Origin: Candidatus Saccharimonadota bacterium
GTDB taxonomy: Bacteria; Patescibacteriota; Saccharimonadia; Saccharimonadales; Saccharimonadaceae
NCBI GenBank assembly: GCA_009781895.1
Contig: WQUV01000004.1
Coordinates: forward strand, 1-38,555
DNA: 38,555 nucleotides
Direction of reading: 5' to 3'
This document shows, piece by piece, positions 31,935 through 38,555 of the stretch. The notes under the pieces are model-generated. The model worked only from the letters and a program-made list of their open reading frames with translations. It ran no database searches and had not been told where the DNA came from. Position 1 is the stretch's first letter, and each line of letters begins with the position of its first letter. The translations under genes and the position numbers were made by a program.

Positions 31935-32606
31935 ATGTCCAAAATAAACCTCACCAATATCTCCAAGCAATACAAGTTAAAACGCAAGGTCGTCGACGCC
32001 TTAAATGACATCAGCCTCGAGATCAATAGCGGCTCTTTCACCGTCCTTACTGGCCCTAGCGGCTCTGGCAAGTCTACTATCCTCCAGCTTGTCTCCGGCA
32101 TCGAGCAGCCCACCAGCGGCCAAGTCACAGTAGACGACCAAGACCTCACCAAGCTGAATGCTCAAAAGCTCGCCATCTTCCGTCGCAAGAATGTCGGTAT
32201 TGTCTTTCAGCAGTTCTATCTCGACTCCACTCTCACCCTCAGGCAGAACATGGAGCTACCAGCCATGTTTCTTGGGCTGTCAGTCGAAGAGCGAGAGCAA
32301 AGGACCAAAGAGCTCGCCACACTCATGGGTCTCGCCGACCATCTCGACCACCTCCCCTCTGAACTTTCTGGTGGACAGATTCAACGCGCGGCTGTAGCCA
32401 GAGCTATATACAACAAGCCTTCAATTCTTATCGCTGACGAACCCACCAGCAACCTTGACCAGGACAACTTTCTTGCGGTCGCCAAGCTCTTCCAGCAGGT
32501 ACATAAAACCTACGGCACTACTATTATCATTGCTACCCATGATCCGAGGATCCTAGAGTACGCCAGCCAGACTATTAAAATAAGAGATGGGAGGGTCGAA
32601 CTATGA
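31935..32606 (+). CDS. MacB/LolD-type ABC transporter ATPase (system 2)
   Basis: 223 aa. The start at MSKINLTNIS is fixed by the promoter at 31917-31925; the frame is open further upstream to 31509 but that part is antisense-like and overlaps the first permease. Walker A GPSGSGKST (40-48), VFQQFYL, LSGGQIQR and LIADEPTSNLD are visible. Paralogous to the ATPase at 29380. The stop overlaps the permease start as ATGA. Confidence 0.95.
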   Translation: MSKINLTNISKQYKLKRKVVDALNDISLEINSGSFTVLTGPSGSGKSTILQLVSGIEQPTSGQVTVDDQDLTKLNAQKLAIFRRKNVGIVFQQFYLDSTLTLRQNMELPAMFLGLSVEEREQRTKELATLMGLADHLDHLPSELSGGQIQRAAVARAIYNKPSILIADEPTSNLDQDNFLAVAKLFQQVHKTYGTTIIIATHDPRILEYASQTIKIRDGRVEL

Positions 32607-34177
32607 ACATCAAAGACATTATCGCTCTAGCCAGTGCCAGACTCCGTGTTCGCAAGCGTCGCACCGTCCTCACCCTTATCACTACTAGCATCCTATTTAG
32701 CCTAATCATCACAATGTTTATCACAGCTCAGGGCGCCTATCGCGCATACCTTCGCCACAGCCTAAACGTCTTTGATAGTGGGGTCGTAATGCAGATGAGA
32801 CACATGAATACTGATGGCTTCTCCTTCGGTTCTGATCCTCCAGAGGAAGTCCAGCGTATGGCTGTCGATCTCTATGAGGCTAGTACTGATCCAGATAAAG
32901 AGCACCCTCTCTCAACCATAGAGGTTTCGGATGATTTCAGCTTTATCCAGCTTGTCCAAGGAAATCCGTTTGCGGAGCAGGCTCTCTCCTATTTTGTAGC
33001 TAATCAGAGTCGCAACGCAAAAGATGCTGTGTCTGGCCAGGCTGCTCCGTATGGGGGTCACGTGCTGACCGAGCTGGAGACTTATTTTGTGAATGGTCGG
33101 CTAACGATCGGCGGCAGGCACCCTCATCACACTCCTCTTCAGTTCGTAGTCGCCCTATATGACGACAGTATCATCGATCAGTTCGTGCAGATATCAGAAC
33201 AACGAGATGACGTAATCCAGATTCTCGCGTCCCTGGACTTGGCAGCGGAGGTTATAGGCGTTAATTGGCCATCTTGGCGGGCACTTACCCCCGCTACACT
33301 ACGAGATAGTGTTCGCACTGTCAACGAACGCGCCTTGGGCTATCGCTTCACGGGTATTGTCATCGACGATGAGGGGGAGGCTGTTGCCGAAGTTACTTAT
33401 GAGATAGTCGGTCTTCTTCCCGCCAGCTCATCACCACCAGTAGTTTCTCTTTTCCGTAATAACCCCGTCCATGATATAATCGATAGCTTTACTACATTCG
33501 CTACCCCTCCGGCTATCGTTGTCAATCCTGACTCCACCGCTTTTCGATCGTCCTATAGTTCAGGCATGCATGTTCGTACTTCTAGTGTCATACTCGTCGC
33601 TTTTGATGACGTTTCGGCGGCTGACGACTTTGATCAAGAGCACAATTGCCACCATGTAGTTAATGGCTGCACTAGAATAGGCGACCTATCTATTTCTGGC
33701 TTCATTGGTGACCCTATAGGTATTAAAGGCGTACATCGTGACCTAAGTCGCCTCATCATGATGATCACTATAGCAATTTCTGTGGTCGCTATCATCATAA
33801 TGACTACAACCCTCATTCGCATTGTCGACGACGAACGTCAAACCATCGCCCTCTATCGCGCGGTTGGCGCTACAACTGGCAACGTCCTCCTTGTTTTTGT
33901 TGGATACATGTTCTTAATTAGCCTTCTCACTATAGCGACCGCTACTGCTATCGGACTTATTCTTTCTGGCATCATAGCTATTACTCATGCCTCTACTGCC
34001 GCCGCTCTACTTGCCGCTTCATACAATCTACCTGATGTCTCATCACCAATCCTCATCGGCTTCGCTCCGCAGATCCTCCTTACTTACCTCACCATTATCG
34101 CTGTCGGCCTCTTCTGTCTCATCTTCGTCTTCGATCGTCTGACTAATAAAGAAATCGTCAAAGACCTCCGTAAGTAA
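32603..34177 (+). CDS. MacB/FtsX-type ABC permease (system 2)
   Basis: 524 aa. N-terminal TM helix (about 22-44), ectodomain (about 45-385) and three C-terminal TM helices with the DDERQTIALYRAVGATTGNV block. A membrane-proximal EHNCHHVVNGCTR matches SHSCGHDNHVCST in the first permease, so the two ectodomains are related. GGGAGGG lies about 9 nt upstream of ATG. It ends 55 nt before convergent recJ. Confidence 0.9.
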   Translation: MNIKDIIALASARLRVRKRRTVLTLITTSILFSLIITMFITAQGAYRAYLRHSLNVFDSGVVMQMRHMNTDGFSFGSDPPEEVQRMAVDLYEASTDPDKEHPLSTIEVSDDFSFIQLVQGNPFAEQALSYFVANQSRNAKDAVSGQAAPYGGHVLTELETYFVNGRLTIGGRHPHHTPLQFVVALYDDSIIDQFVQISEQRDDVIQILASLDLAAEVIGVNWPSWRALTPATLRDSVRTVNERALGYRFTGIVIDDEGEAVAEVTYEIVGLLPASSSPPVVSLFRNNPVHDIIDSFTTFATPPAIVVNPDSTAFRSSYSSGMHVRTSSVILVAFDDVSAADDFDQEHNCHHVVNGCTRIGDLSISGFIGDPIGIKGVHRDLSRLIMMITIAISVVAIIIMTTTLIRIVDDERQTIALYRAVGATTGNVLLVFVGYMFLISLLTIATATAIGLILSGIIAITHASTAAALLAASYNLPDVSSPILIGFAPQILLTYLTIIAVGLFCLIFVFDRLTNKEIVKDLRK

Positions 34178-34232
34178 TACTGATTAGTACCCGACTTCGT
34201 CCATATCACAAGTTCGCTCGGAGATTGGAACA

Positions 34233-35960
34233 TTAGGTTTCGAGTGGCAAGTCTACTGGTGCCACATCTACCAACCGACCCTCAGTATGCGCACCACCAA
34301 AGTCCGATACTGTGAGCCGAAAGTCAAAGTTGTATTCTTGCAGGTCCCGCAAGTGAGATAGCTTCTCCGCCGCGCCCCACGCGCAAAGTCGGAAGTCGCG
34401 TCGCTCCTTGTCGCCGATTCGAAGTCCCACATGCTCTTTTTGCTTACCCATCAGTCGCTTCTCAAACAGCGTCCCTCGCACACGAAATAGCGGCTCCAAA
34501 TGCCCCTGCCCAAATGGCGCGAGGTCTTGCATCTCCTGCCAAAACTCCATCGATAACTCTGTCACATTCTCCACCGTCACGTCCGGCTGCGTCCGCAAAT
34601 ATTGCAGCTGATTAGTCAGCTTCAGTCCGCGATAATACTCTAGTATCGCCTTCTCGATCATCTCGAAGTTGATCAACTTCGCGCTCATACCGCCTGCCGC
34701 CGCATGCCCTCCGCCCTTCTCAATTAAGCCTAAATCTTGCAAGTGCCCAATCACGCCCGCGCACGAGAATTCACCGAAGCTTCTGGCGGAGCATTTTATC
34801 TTGACGTCAGCGGCTAGTTTCGCTTCCGTGGCAGTCAAGGCTGTTCCTGTCGCGGGGGCGGAACTAGCCGCTATCGTCCAGACAAACGCTGGCCGCTCAT
34901 AAGCCTCTACCAGCTTACTCGCCAGTAGCCCAATCAGTCCTTCATGCCACTCGCCCTTCACTACCACCACATCTTGCTTCACTTCTAGTCCTAGTATATC
35001 TTTCACGTCATCGACCGCTTTTTGCTGCTCTTGCCTTCGCTTCTGATTCAAGCTATCTAAGTCCATCGCTAGCCCCGATGTTTCCATCGAGTCGTCAGAC
35101 AGTAGTAAGTCCAGCGCTTTCCGCGGCGACTCCAGTCGTCCGCTCGCGTTAATCTTCGGACCCACCACGAACGCTAAAGTATATGTATCCAGTTGTTTCG
35201 CATCACGAATCAATTCCGCCAACCCTCGCCACTTCGTCTGCCTCATCACTTTCAGCCCGTACTTCACCAAGATGCGATTGTCACCTTTCAACGGCACCTG
35301 GTCGCACACCGTCCCGAGAGCGACCAGGTCCAGTAGCCACTTAGTCCATGCGCTTGCGGCGGATACTTCTGTGGCAGTCAGGGCTGTTCCTGTCGCAGAA
35401 GTATTTGGCGCGAGAGCTCGTACTAACTGGAACGCTACACCCACACCAGCCAAATCGCGGAACGGATACTTGCTATCCTCGCGCTTCGGATTTATCACCG
35501 CCACTGCCTTTGGCAGTTCGCCAATCTCGTGATGATCCGTGATAATCACGTCCACCCCACGCTTCTTTAGCTCCGCTACAATCTCCAGGTCTCGGCTACC
35601 GCAGTCCACCGTAATCAGTAATTTTGTCTCCAGGTCCATTGTTTCGGTAATCCGTTTCGGCAGGCCATAGCCGTCCACTAGTCGCTCTGGTAAATCATAG
35701 CTCACATTCGCGCCCAAATGTCGTAGTCCGCGTACTAGCACAGCGGTTGCCGTTACGCCATCCGCGTCATAGTCGCCAAAGACCAAAATCAACTCTTGGT
35801 TCTTTATCGCTTTCTGGATACGCTTCACCGCTTTCGCCATGTCGGGCAAGCTATCCGGCGCGTTCAAGCTCTCGTACTTTGGGCGCAGAAAACCTTCGGC
35901 CGTCTCCGGGCTAATTCCCCGCGCCTTTAGCAATTTCTGAAATAACGGGCTATAGCTCAC
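34233..35960 (-). CDS. recJ: Single-stranded-DNA exonuclease RecJ with two inserted hairpin elements
   Basis: 575 aa. 5'-3' ssDNA exonuclease of repair and recombination. DHH-domain motifs are GDYDADG (62-68), DCGS (119-122), TDHHE (141-145) and LVALGTVCDQVPL. The DHHA1 domain has GGGHAAAGG (about 416-424), followed by an OB-like C-terminal domain. Two segments that have no counterpart in typical RecJ, residues about 183-203 and 363-384, both carry ATGTALTATE. They are encoded by two related hairpin-forming DNA elements and fall in loops outside the motifs, so activity is probably kept. It starts 3 nt after the stop of the winged-helix gene. Confidence 0.95.
   Translation of the reverse strand: MSYSPLFQKLLKARGISPETAEGFLRPKYESLNAPDSLPDMAKAVKRIQKAIKNQELILVFGDYDADGVTATAVLVRGLRHLGANVSYDLPERLVDGYGLPKRITETMDLETKLLITVDCGSRDLEIVAELKKRGVDVIITDHHEIGELPKAVAVINPKREDSKYPFRDLAGVGVAFQLVRALAPNTSATGTALTATEVSAASAWTKWLLDLVALGTVCDQVPLKGDNRILVKYGLKVMRQTKWRGLAELIRDAKQLDTYTLAFVVGPKINASGRLESPRKALDLLLSDDSMETSGLAMDLDSLNQKRRQEQQKAVDDVKDILGLEVKQDVVVVKGEWHEGLIGLLASKLVEAYERPAFVWTIAASSAPATGTALTATEAKLAADVKIKCSARSFGEFSCAGVIGHLQDLGLIEKGGGHAAAGGMSAKLINFEMIEKAILEYYRGLKLTNQLQYLRTQPDVTVENVTELSMEFWQEMQDLAPFGQGHLEPLFRVRGTLFEKRLMGKQKEHVGLRIGDKERRDFRLCAWGAAEKLSHLRDLQEYNFDFRLTVSDFGGAHTEGRLVDVAPVDLPLET
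34809..34872. repeat. Hairpin element inside recJ, copy A
   Basis: 20-position stem (34809-34828 with 34853-34872; 17 Watson-Crick pairs and 3 G·T on the plus strand) enclosing a 24-base loop (34829-34852). The loop matches that of copy B at 23 of 24 positions. It is in frame with recJ and encodes about 21 residues. Confidence 0.85.
35353..35414. repeat. Hairpin element inside recJ, copy B
   Basis: 19-position stem (35353-35371 with 35396-35414; 15 Watson-Crick, 3 G·T on the plus strand, 1 mismatch; the 9 pairs next to the loop are perfect) around a 24-base loop (35372-35395). Stem sequence differs from copy A at most positions, yet pairing is kept. Confidence 0.85.
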
Positions 35961-35963
35961 AGT

Positions 35964-36206
35964 CTAAAATTCAACCTTCTTCGCCAGGTTGCGCAACTTC
36001 GCAGTACTCGAATAGGTCGATGTGACCTCTGTAGTTAACTCTAATAGTCCGAGGTTGCGCAACTTCGTGAGCTCTCTCTGCACATTCCCAGCGTTGATCT
36101 TTAGCGCCCGCGCTAATTCTCTCACGCCAATCTCCACCTCGCCATTCATCGCAAAAAACCGCATAATCCTCACCCTTGTCCGCGGCACACCTAATTCCTC
36201 CAACAT
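35964..36206 (-). CDS. Winged-helix transcriptional regulator, ArsR-like
   Basis: 80 aa, one wHTH domain. The pattern VRIMRFFAMNG, VRELARALKINAGNVQREL and KLRNLGLLEL fits a DNA-binding winged helix (ArsR/MarR type). No metal or ligand site is seen. It lies 3 nt before recJ in the same unit, with a near-leaderless promoter, so it may control recJ or act elsewhere. Two copies of GGTTGCGCAACTTCG (35987-36001, 36053-36067) lie in the coding region and encode the repeated KLRNL. Confidence 0.8.
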   Translation of the reverse strand: MLEELGVPRTRVRIMRFFAMNGEVEIGVRELARALKINAGNVQRELTKLRNLGLLELTTEVTSTYSSTAKLRNLAKKVEF

Positions 36207-36212
36207 ACCTAC

Positions 36213-36221
36213 ATTATACCA
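36213..36221 (-). promoter_or_regulatory. Extended -10 box of the wHTH-recJ unit
   Basis: TGG-TATAAT on the minus strand, hexamer ending 6 nt before ATG; no Shine-Dalgarno. Confidence 0.65.
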
Positions 36222-36245
36222 TGCCTACCCACCGCTACCTGTCTC

Positions 36246-36596
36246 CTAGGGCCCAAAGCTCTGTAGTACGAAGCTCTTCAAGTCAGCTTCTTCAAACTGC
36301 CCAGTTAGTACTAATTGCACTGCTCGCTTTTTGTCTAGTAGATTACTTTGCGATGCTGTCTCGTATTGCTCAATCATCTTTGCCGCAATTTCTGGTGGTA
36401 CCAAGAAATCAACCACTAAAGGATCCGACCCTTCATGAATCACGAGGAAAATCTTCCGTTCGCCCTCTTCGTTCTCGCGCTTAAACAGTCGCAAAGTCTT
36501 ATATTGATTCTTCGGATTCTGAATCTTTTCTTCTTCGCCACCTAGCTCTAATGCATACTCCGCTAATAGCGACTCCAGTTCCGCGCCGTTAAACAT
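36246..36596 (-). CDS. Hypothetical small acidic protein
   Basis: 116 aa, not recognised. Charged, soluble, no signal peptide or TM helix. A predicted alpha/beta core (about 30-70, with IFLVIHEGSDPLVVDFLVPP) is followed by a helical C-terminal part. It overlaps the end of orn by 8 nt, so it is probably cotranscribed and translationally coupled with the oligoribonuclease. No function can be given. Confidence 0.75.
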   Translation of the reverse strand: MFNGAELESLLAEYALELGGEEEKIQNPKNQYKTLRLFKRENEEGERKIFLVIHEGSDPLVVDFLVPPEIAAKMIEQYETASQSNLLDKKRAVQLVLTGQFEEADLKSFVLQSFGP

Positions 36597-37137
36597 TAAT
36601 CTTCTCCAGATATGACTTCAGCTCATCAATCGAGCCACGTATATCGTCTTCCGCGCGGTGCGCGTTTGGTTTTTTGATCTTCAGTTTATACATGTGACTA
36701 AAGACAATTTTTAGCGCTGAGACATCAAGCAGCCTATAGTGGAACAAGTCATCTATCTCTGGCATTGCTACTTCCAAGAATTTGCGATCCTGATGAACCG
36801 AATTACCAGCTAGGTAGATTGGTCGCGCCTTCGTTTTAGTTGGTTGTGCCATATGCTGGCTAATGAACTCCAAGAGTTCTTTTTCCACGTTCTTAATTAA
36901 TTGCCCCTCCGAGCTCGCCTTAATCAAGTCAGCTCGCGTCTCGGCGTTCTTGTCCCAGAACTCACCTATCATTTTCTTTTCGAGTAGCTTCTTGCTCCAC
37001 TTCACATTCGCGTGGAATGTCGCTAGTTCGCGTAGCTTCCAGTCGGTTGCCACACAAGCAACTTCTATAATCTTGTCACGTTTTGGGTCCAGCCCTGTCA
37101 TCTCTAGGTCGATCCAGAGCAGATTTGCTTTCTTCAT
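36589..37137 (-). CDS. orn: Oligoribonuclease
   Basis: 182 aa, normal length. DEDDh 3'-5' exonuclease that degrades 2-5 nt RNA fragments to mononucleotides. D10 and E12 in WIDLEMTGLDP, the middle acidic residue near the GNSVHQDRKF block, and the final HRAEDD block are all present. NSVHQDRKFL is characteristic of Orn. First gene of its unit, divergent from the ABC exporter. Confidence 0.95.
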   Translation of the reverse strand: MKKANLLWIDLEMTGLDPKRDKIIEVACVATDWKLRELATFHANVKWSKKLLEKKMIGEFWDKNAETRADLIKASSEGQLIKNVEKELLEFISQHMAQPTKTKARPIYLAGNSVHQDRKFLEVAMPEIDDLFHYRLLDVSALKIVFSHMYKLKIKKPNAHRAEDDIRGSIDELKSYLEKINV

Positions 37138-37145
37138 ATATTTAT

Positions 37146-37154
37146 ATTATACCA
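37146..37154 (-). promoter_or_regulatory. Extended -10 box of orn
   Basis: TGG-TATAAT on the minus strand, hexamer ending 8 nt before ATG; no Shine-Dalgarno. Confidence 0.65.
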
Positions 37155-37167
37155 TAGTTCGCCCAAG

Positions 37168-37196
37168 TTGAAAAACACTTGCTTTTTTGATACAAT
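37168..37196 (+). promoter_or_regulatory. Promoter of the ABC exporter
   Basis: TTGAAA (37168-37173), 17-bp spacer, TACAAT (37191-37196) preceded by TGA; 10 nt before ATG 37207. The orn -35 region falls on the same bases. Confidence 0.65.
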
Positions 37197-37206
37197 ATTA
37201 GTCAGT

Positions 37207-38555
37207 ATGGACAGGGAAAAACAGAGAGCGTTGCCAAGGCGCACACTTCACTACTTCTGGCATGAATTACGCCAGTATCGTGGGTCGTTCTTCGTGATGA
37301 TTATACTTGGTGTTATCGGCACCATTCTTCTTAGCACTCTCGTCCCGTGGATCTTCTCTCGTATTATTGATCGTCTCGATCCCAGCTACGAGTTCGAGGG
37401 CAGTATCCTCTCTTACTTTCTCCCCCTTATCGCCTCCGCAGTCGGCATCATGTTTGTCGGTGAGATGATTTTCCGCTTGCGTCTCTGGGTCTTATGGAAG
37501 AACCAGCTCAAAATGATGGCCGATCTCGACCTCCTCTGCTTCCAGGCTGTTGCCAACCAATCAATGTCCTTCCATAATAATCGTTTTTCAGGTTCGCTCG
37601 TCAATTACACTAACCGCTTCGTCCGCTCGTTCGAAAACCTACTCGACAACTTCGTCTTCCGCATCGTTCCGTTTTTTACTCTCGTCGTCGCCTCGTCTAT
37701 CGTCCTCTTCCGCTATGTTCCGCTTTACGCCGTTTCTCTACTCGCGATTATTATCATCTTCTTTATCTTCACATATTTCATTAGCAAACGCGGCTTCGAT
37801 ATCCGCGAAAAAAGCTCTCGCGCCAGTAGCGAGAAAACCGGCAAACTTGCCGACGCCATCGGCAATATTCTCACCGTCAAATCTTACGCCCGTGAGACCG
37901 ACGAAAAACGCCGCTATCACACCGCGGTCGACAAAGTCATTGGCCTCGAGCTCATACGTATGCGCTTCACTACTTCACGCCACATTTTCAACACCATCGT
38001 CCTTACCGTCCTCCTCGCTCTCGCTCTCGTCTTTATAGTTGGCGGTACTCAGTGGTTCGGTATTAGTATTGGTACAGCAGTTCTCATCTACACTTACACT
38101 CAAATTATCTTCGGTCAAATGTGGGACGTCAACAACATCATCAAAGACATCATCGAGGCCTTCAGTGATGCCGTCGAGATGACCGAAATCCTCGACGAAA
38201 ACCCAGCCATTTCTGACACTAGCCCAAATCGTCTTTCGGTCGCTAAGGGCGATATTATCTTTGACAACATCACCTTCAACTATACCGAGAGCAAACGGCC
38301 AGTCTTTCAGGATTTCACGCTCGAAGTCAAAGCTGGCGAGCGCGTCGGCTTAGTCGGTATTTCTGGCTCTGGCAAGACTACTCTCACCAAGCTTCTCCTA
38401 CGCTTCTCCGACGTCGATGAAGGAGCTGTCATGATCGATGGACAGAACATCAAGGACGTCTCGCAAAAATCATTGCGCGAAAACATCGCCTATGTCCCGC
38501 AGGAAAGCTTGCTCTTCCACCGTTCTATTGCCGAGAATATCTCCTATGGGCGTGA
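37207..38555 (+). CDS. ABC exporter (fused TM and ATPase domains), 3' truncated by window edge
   Basis: 449 complete codons are seen and the frame stays open at the right edge. An N-terminal exporter TM domain with six likely TM helices (about 27-300) is followed by an ABC ATPase that begins at about 340 (GDIIFDNITFNY). Walker A GISGSGKTT and the Q-loop YVPQESLLFHRS are visible; the signature and Walker B lie beyond the window. The layout is that of MsbA/MDR-type type IV exporters. It starts MDREKQRALPRRTLHYFWHE with the promoter 10 nt upstream. Substrate cannot be inferred. Confidence 0.92.
   Translation, partial: MDREKQRALPRRTLHYFWHELRQYRGSFFVMIILGVIGTILLSTLVPWIFSRIIDRLDPSYEFEGSILSYFLPLIASAVGIMFVGEMIFRLRLWVLWKNQLKMMADLDLLCFQAVANQSMSFHNNRFSGSLVNYTNRFVRSFENLLDNFVFRIVPFFTLVVASSIVLFRYVPLYAVSLLAIIIIFFIFTYFISKRGFDIREKSSRASSEKTGKLADAIGNILTVKSYARETDEKRRYHTAVDKVIGLELIRMRFTTSRHIFNTIVLTVLLALALVFIVGGTQWFGISIGTAVLIYTYTQIIFGQMWDVNNIIKDIIEAFSDAVEMTEILDENPAISDTSPNRLSVAKGDIIFDNITFNYTESKRPVFQDFTLEVKAGERVGLVGISGSGKTTLTKLLLRFSDVDEGAVMIDGQNIKDVSQKSLRENIAYVPQESLLFHRSIAENISYGR

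Noticed and set aside
1-38555. Alternative genetic code (UGA as Gly)
   Set aside because: All conserved genes are complete without reading through TGA, and TGA serves as a normal stop, for example at 32604-32606.
1-38555. CRISPR arrays, IS elements, integrases, prophage genes
   Set aside because: No regularly spaced repeats, transposase or integrase motifs were found on either strand.

Overview
The window looks like a chromosomal stretch of a Patescibacteria (CPR) bacterium, most likely a Saccharibacteria (TM7) relative. The reasons are the compact gene packing, a ComEC reduced to its membrane core, an alanyl-tRNA synthetase that stops after its editing domain, a pilM-pilN-pilO-pilB type IV pilus operon without outer-membrane parts, FISUMP surface repeats, and a standard genetic code (UGA is never read through, which argues against Gracilibacteria). 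The lineage is an inference; no rRNA is present.

Layout. 2-1510 (+): 3' part of a tandem FISUMP surface protein. 1507-11819 (-): tsaE, comEC core and rny; a tRNA-Gly(UCC); a DHH/DHHA2 phosphoesterase, rmuC and glyA; a large secreted cutinase-vWA protein; a histidine phosphatase. 11885-14992 (+): a SufS-like aminotransferase, a membrane CPAC thioredoxin-fold protein and a CDF metal exporter, facing a ZIP transporter (-). 15773-19318 (+): dnaE, whose 3' end overlaps convergent ruvC. 19918-34177 (+): tRNA-Gly(GCC), a two-TM hypothetical protein, alaS, tRNA-CAT, the type IV pilus operon, a small HTH protein, a secreted Cys-rich mini-protein and two MacB-like ABC transporters. 34233-37137 (-): recJ, a winged-helix protein, a hypothetical protein and orn. 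37207 to the edge (+): the start of an ABC exporter. No gene-free stretch exceeds 300 bases.

How the parts may work together (inference). Pilus genes plus a ComEC channel suggest DNA uptake. RecJ, Orn and RNase Y could process nucleic acid, which fits a lineage thought to salvage nucleotides from its host. The cutinase-vWA protein, the FISUMP protein, the Cys-rich secreted protein and the ABC transporters with large ectodomains form a cell-surface set; their many cysteines make the CPAC membrane protein interesting.

Most notable observations: (1) two in-frame hairpin elements inside recJ share a nearly identical 24-nt loop on stems of different sequence that still pair; (2) a tRNA-Gly(GCC) in which the universal G19-C56 pair appears replaced by U19-A56; (3) many first genes of transcription units have a -10 box 6-10 nt before the ATG and no Shine-Dalgarno, so they are probably leaderless, whereas several downstream genes carry GGAGG; (4) the cutinase-vWA-PKD-FN3 surface protein.
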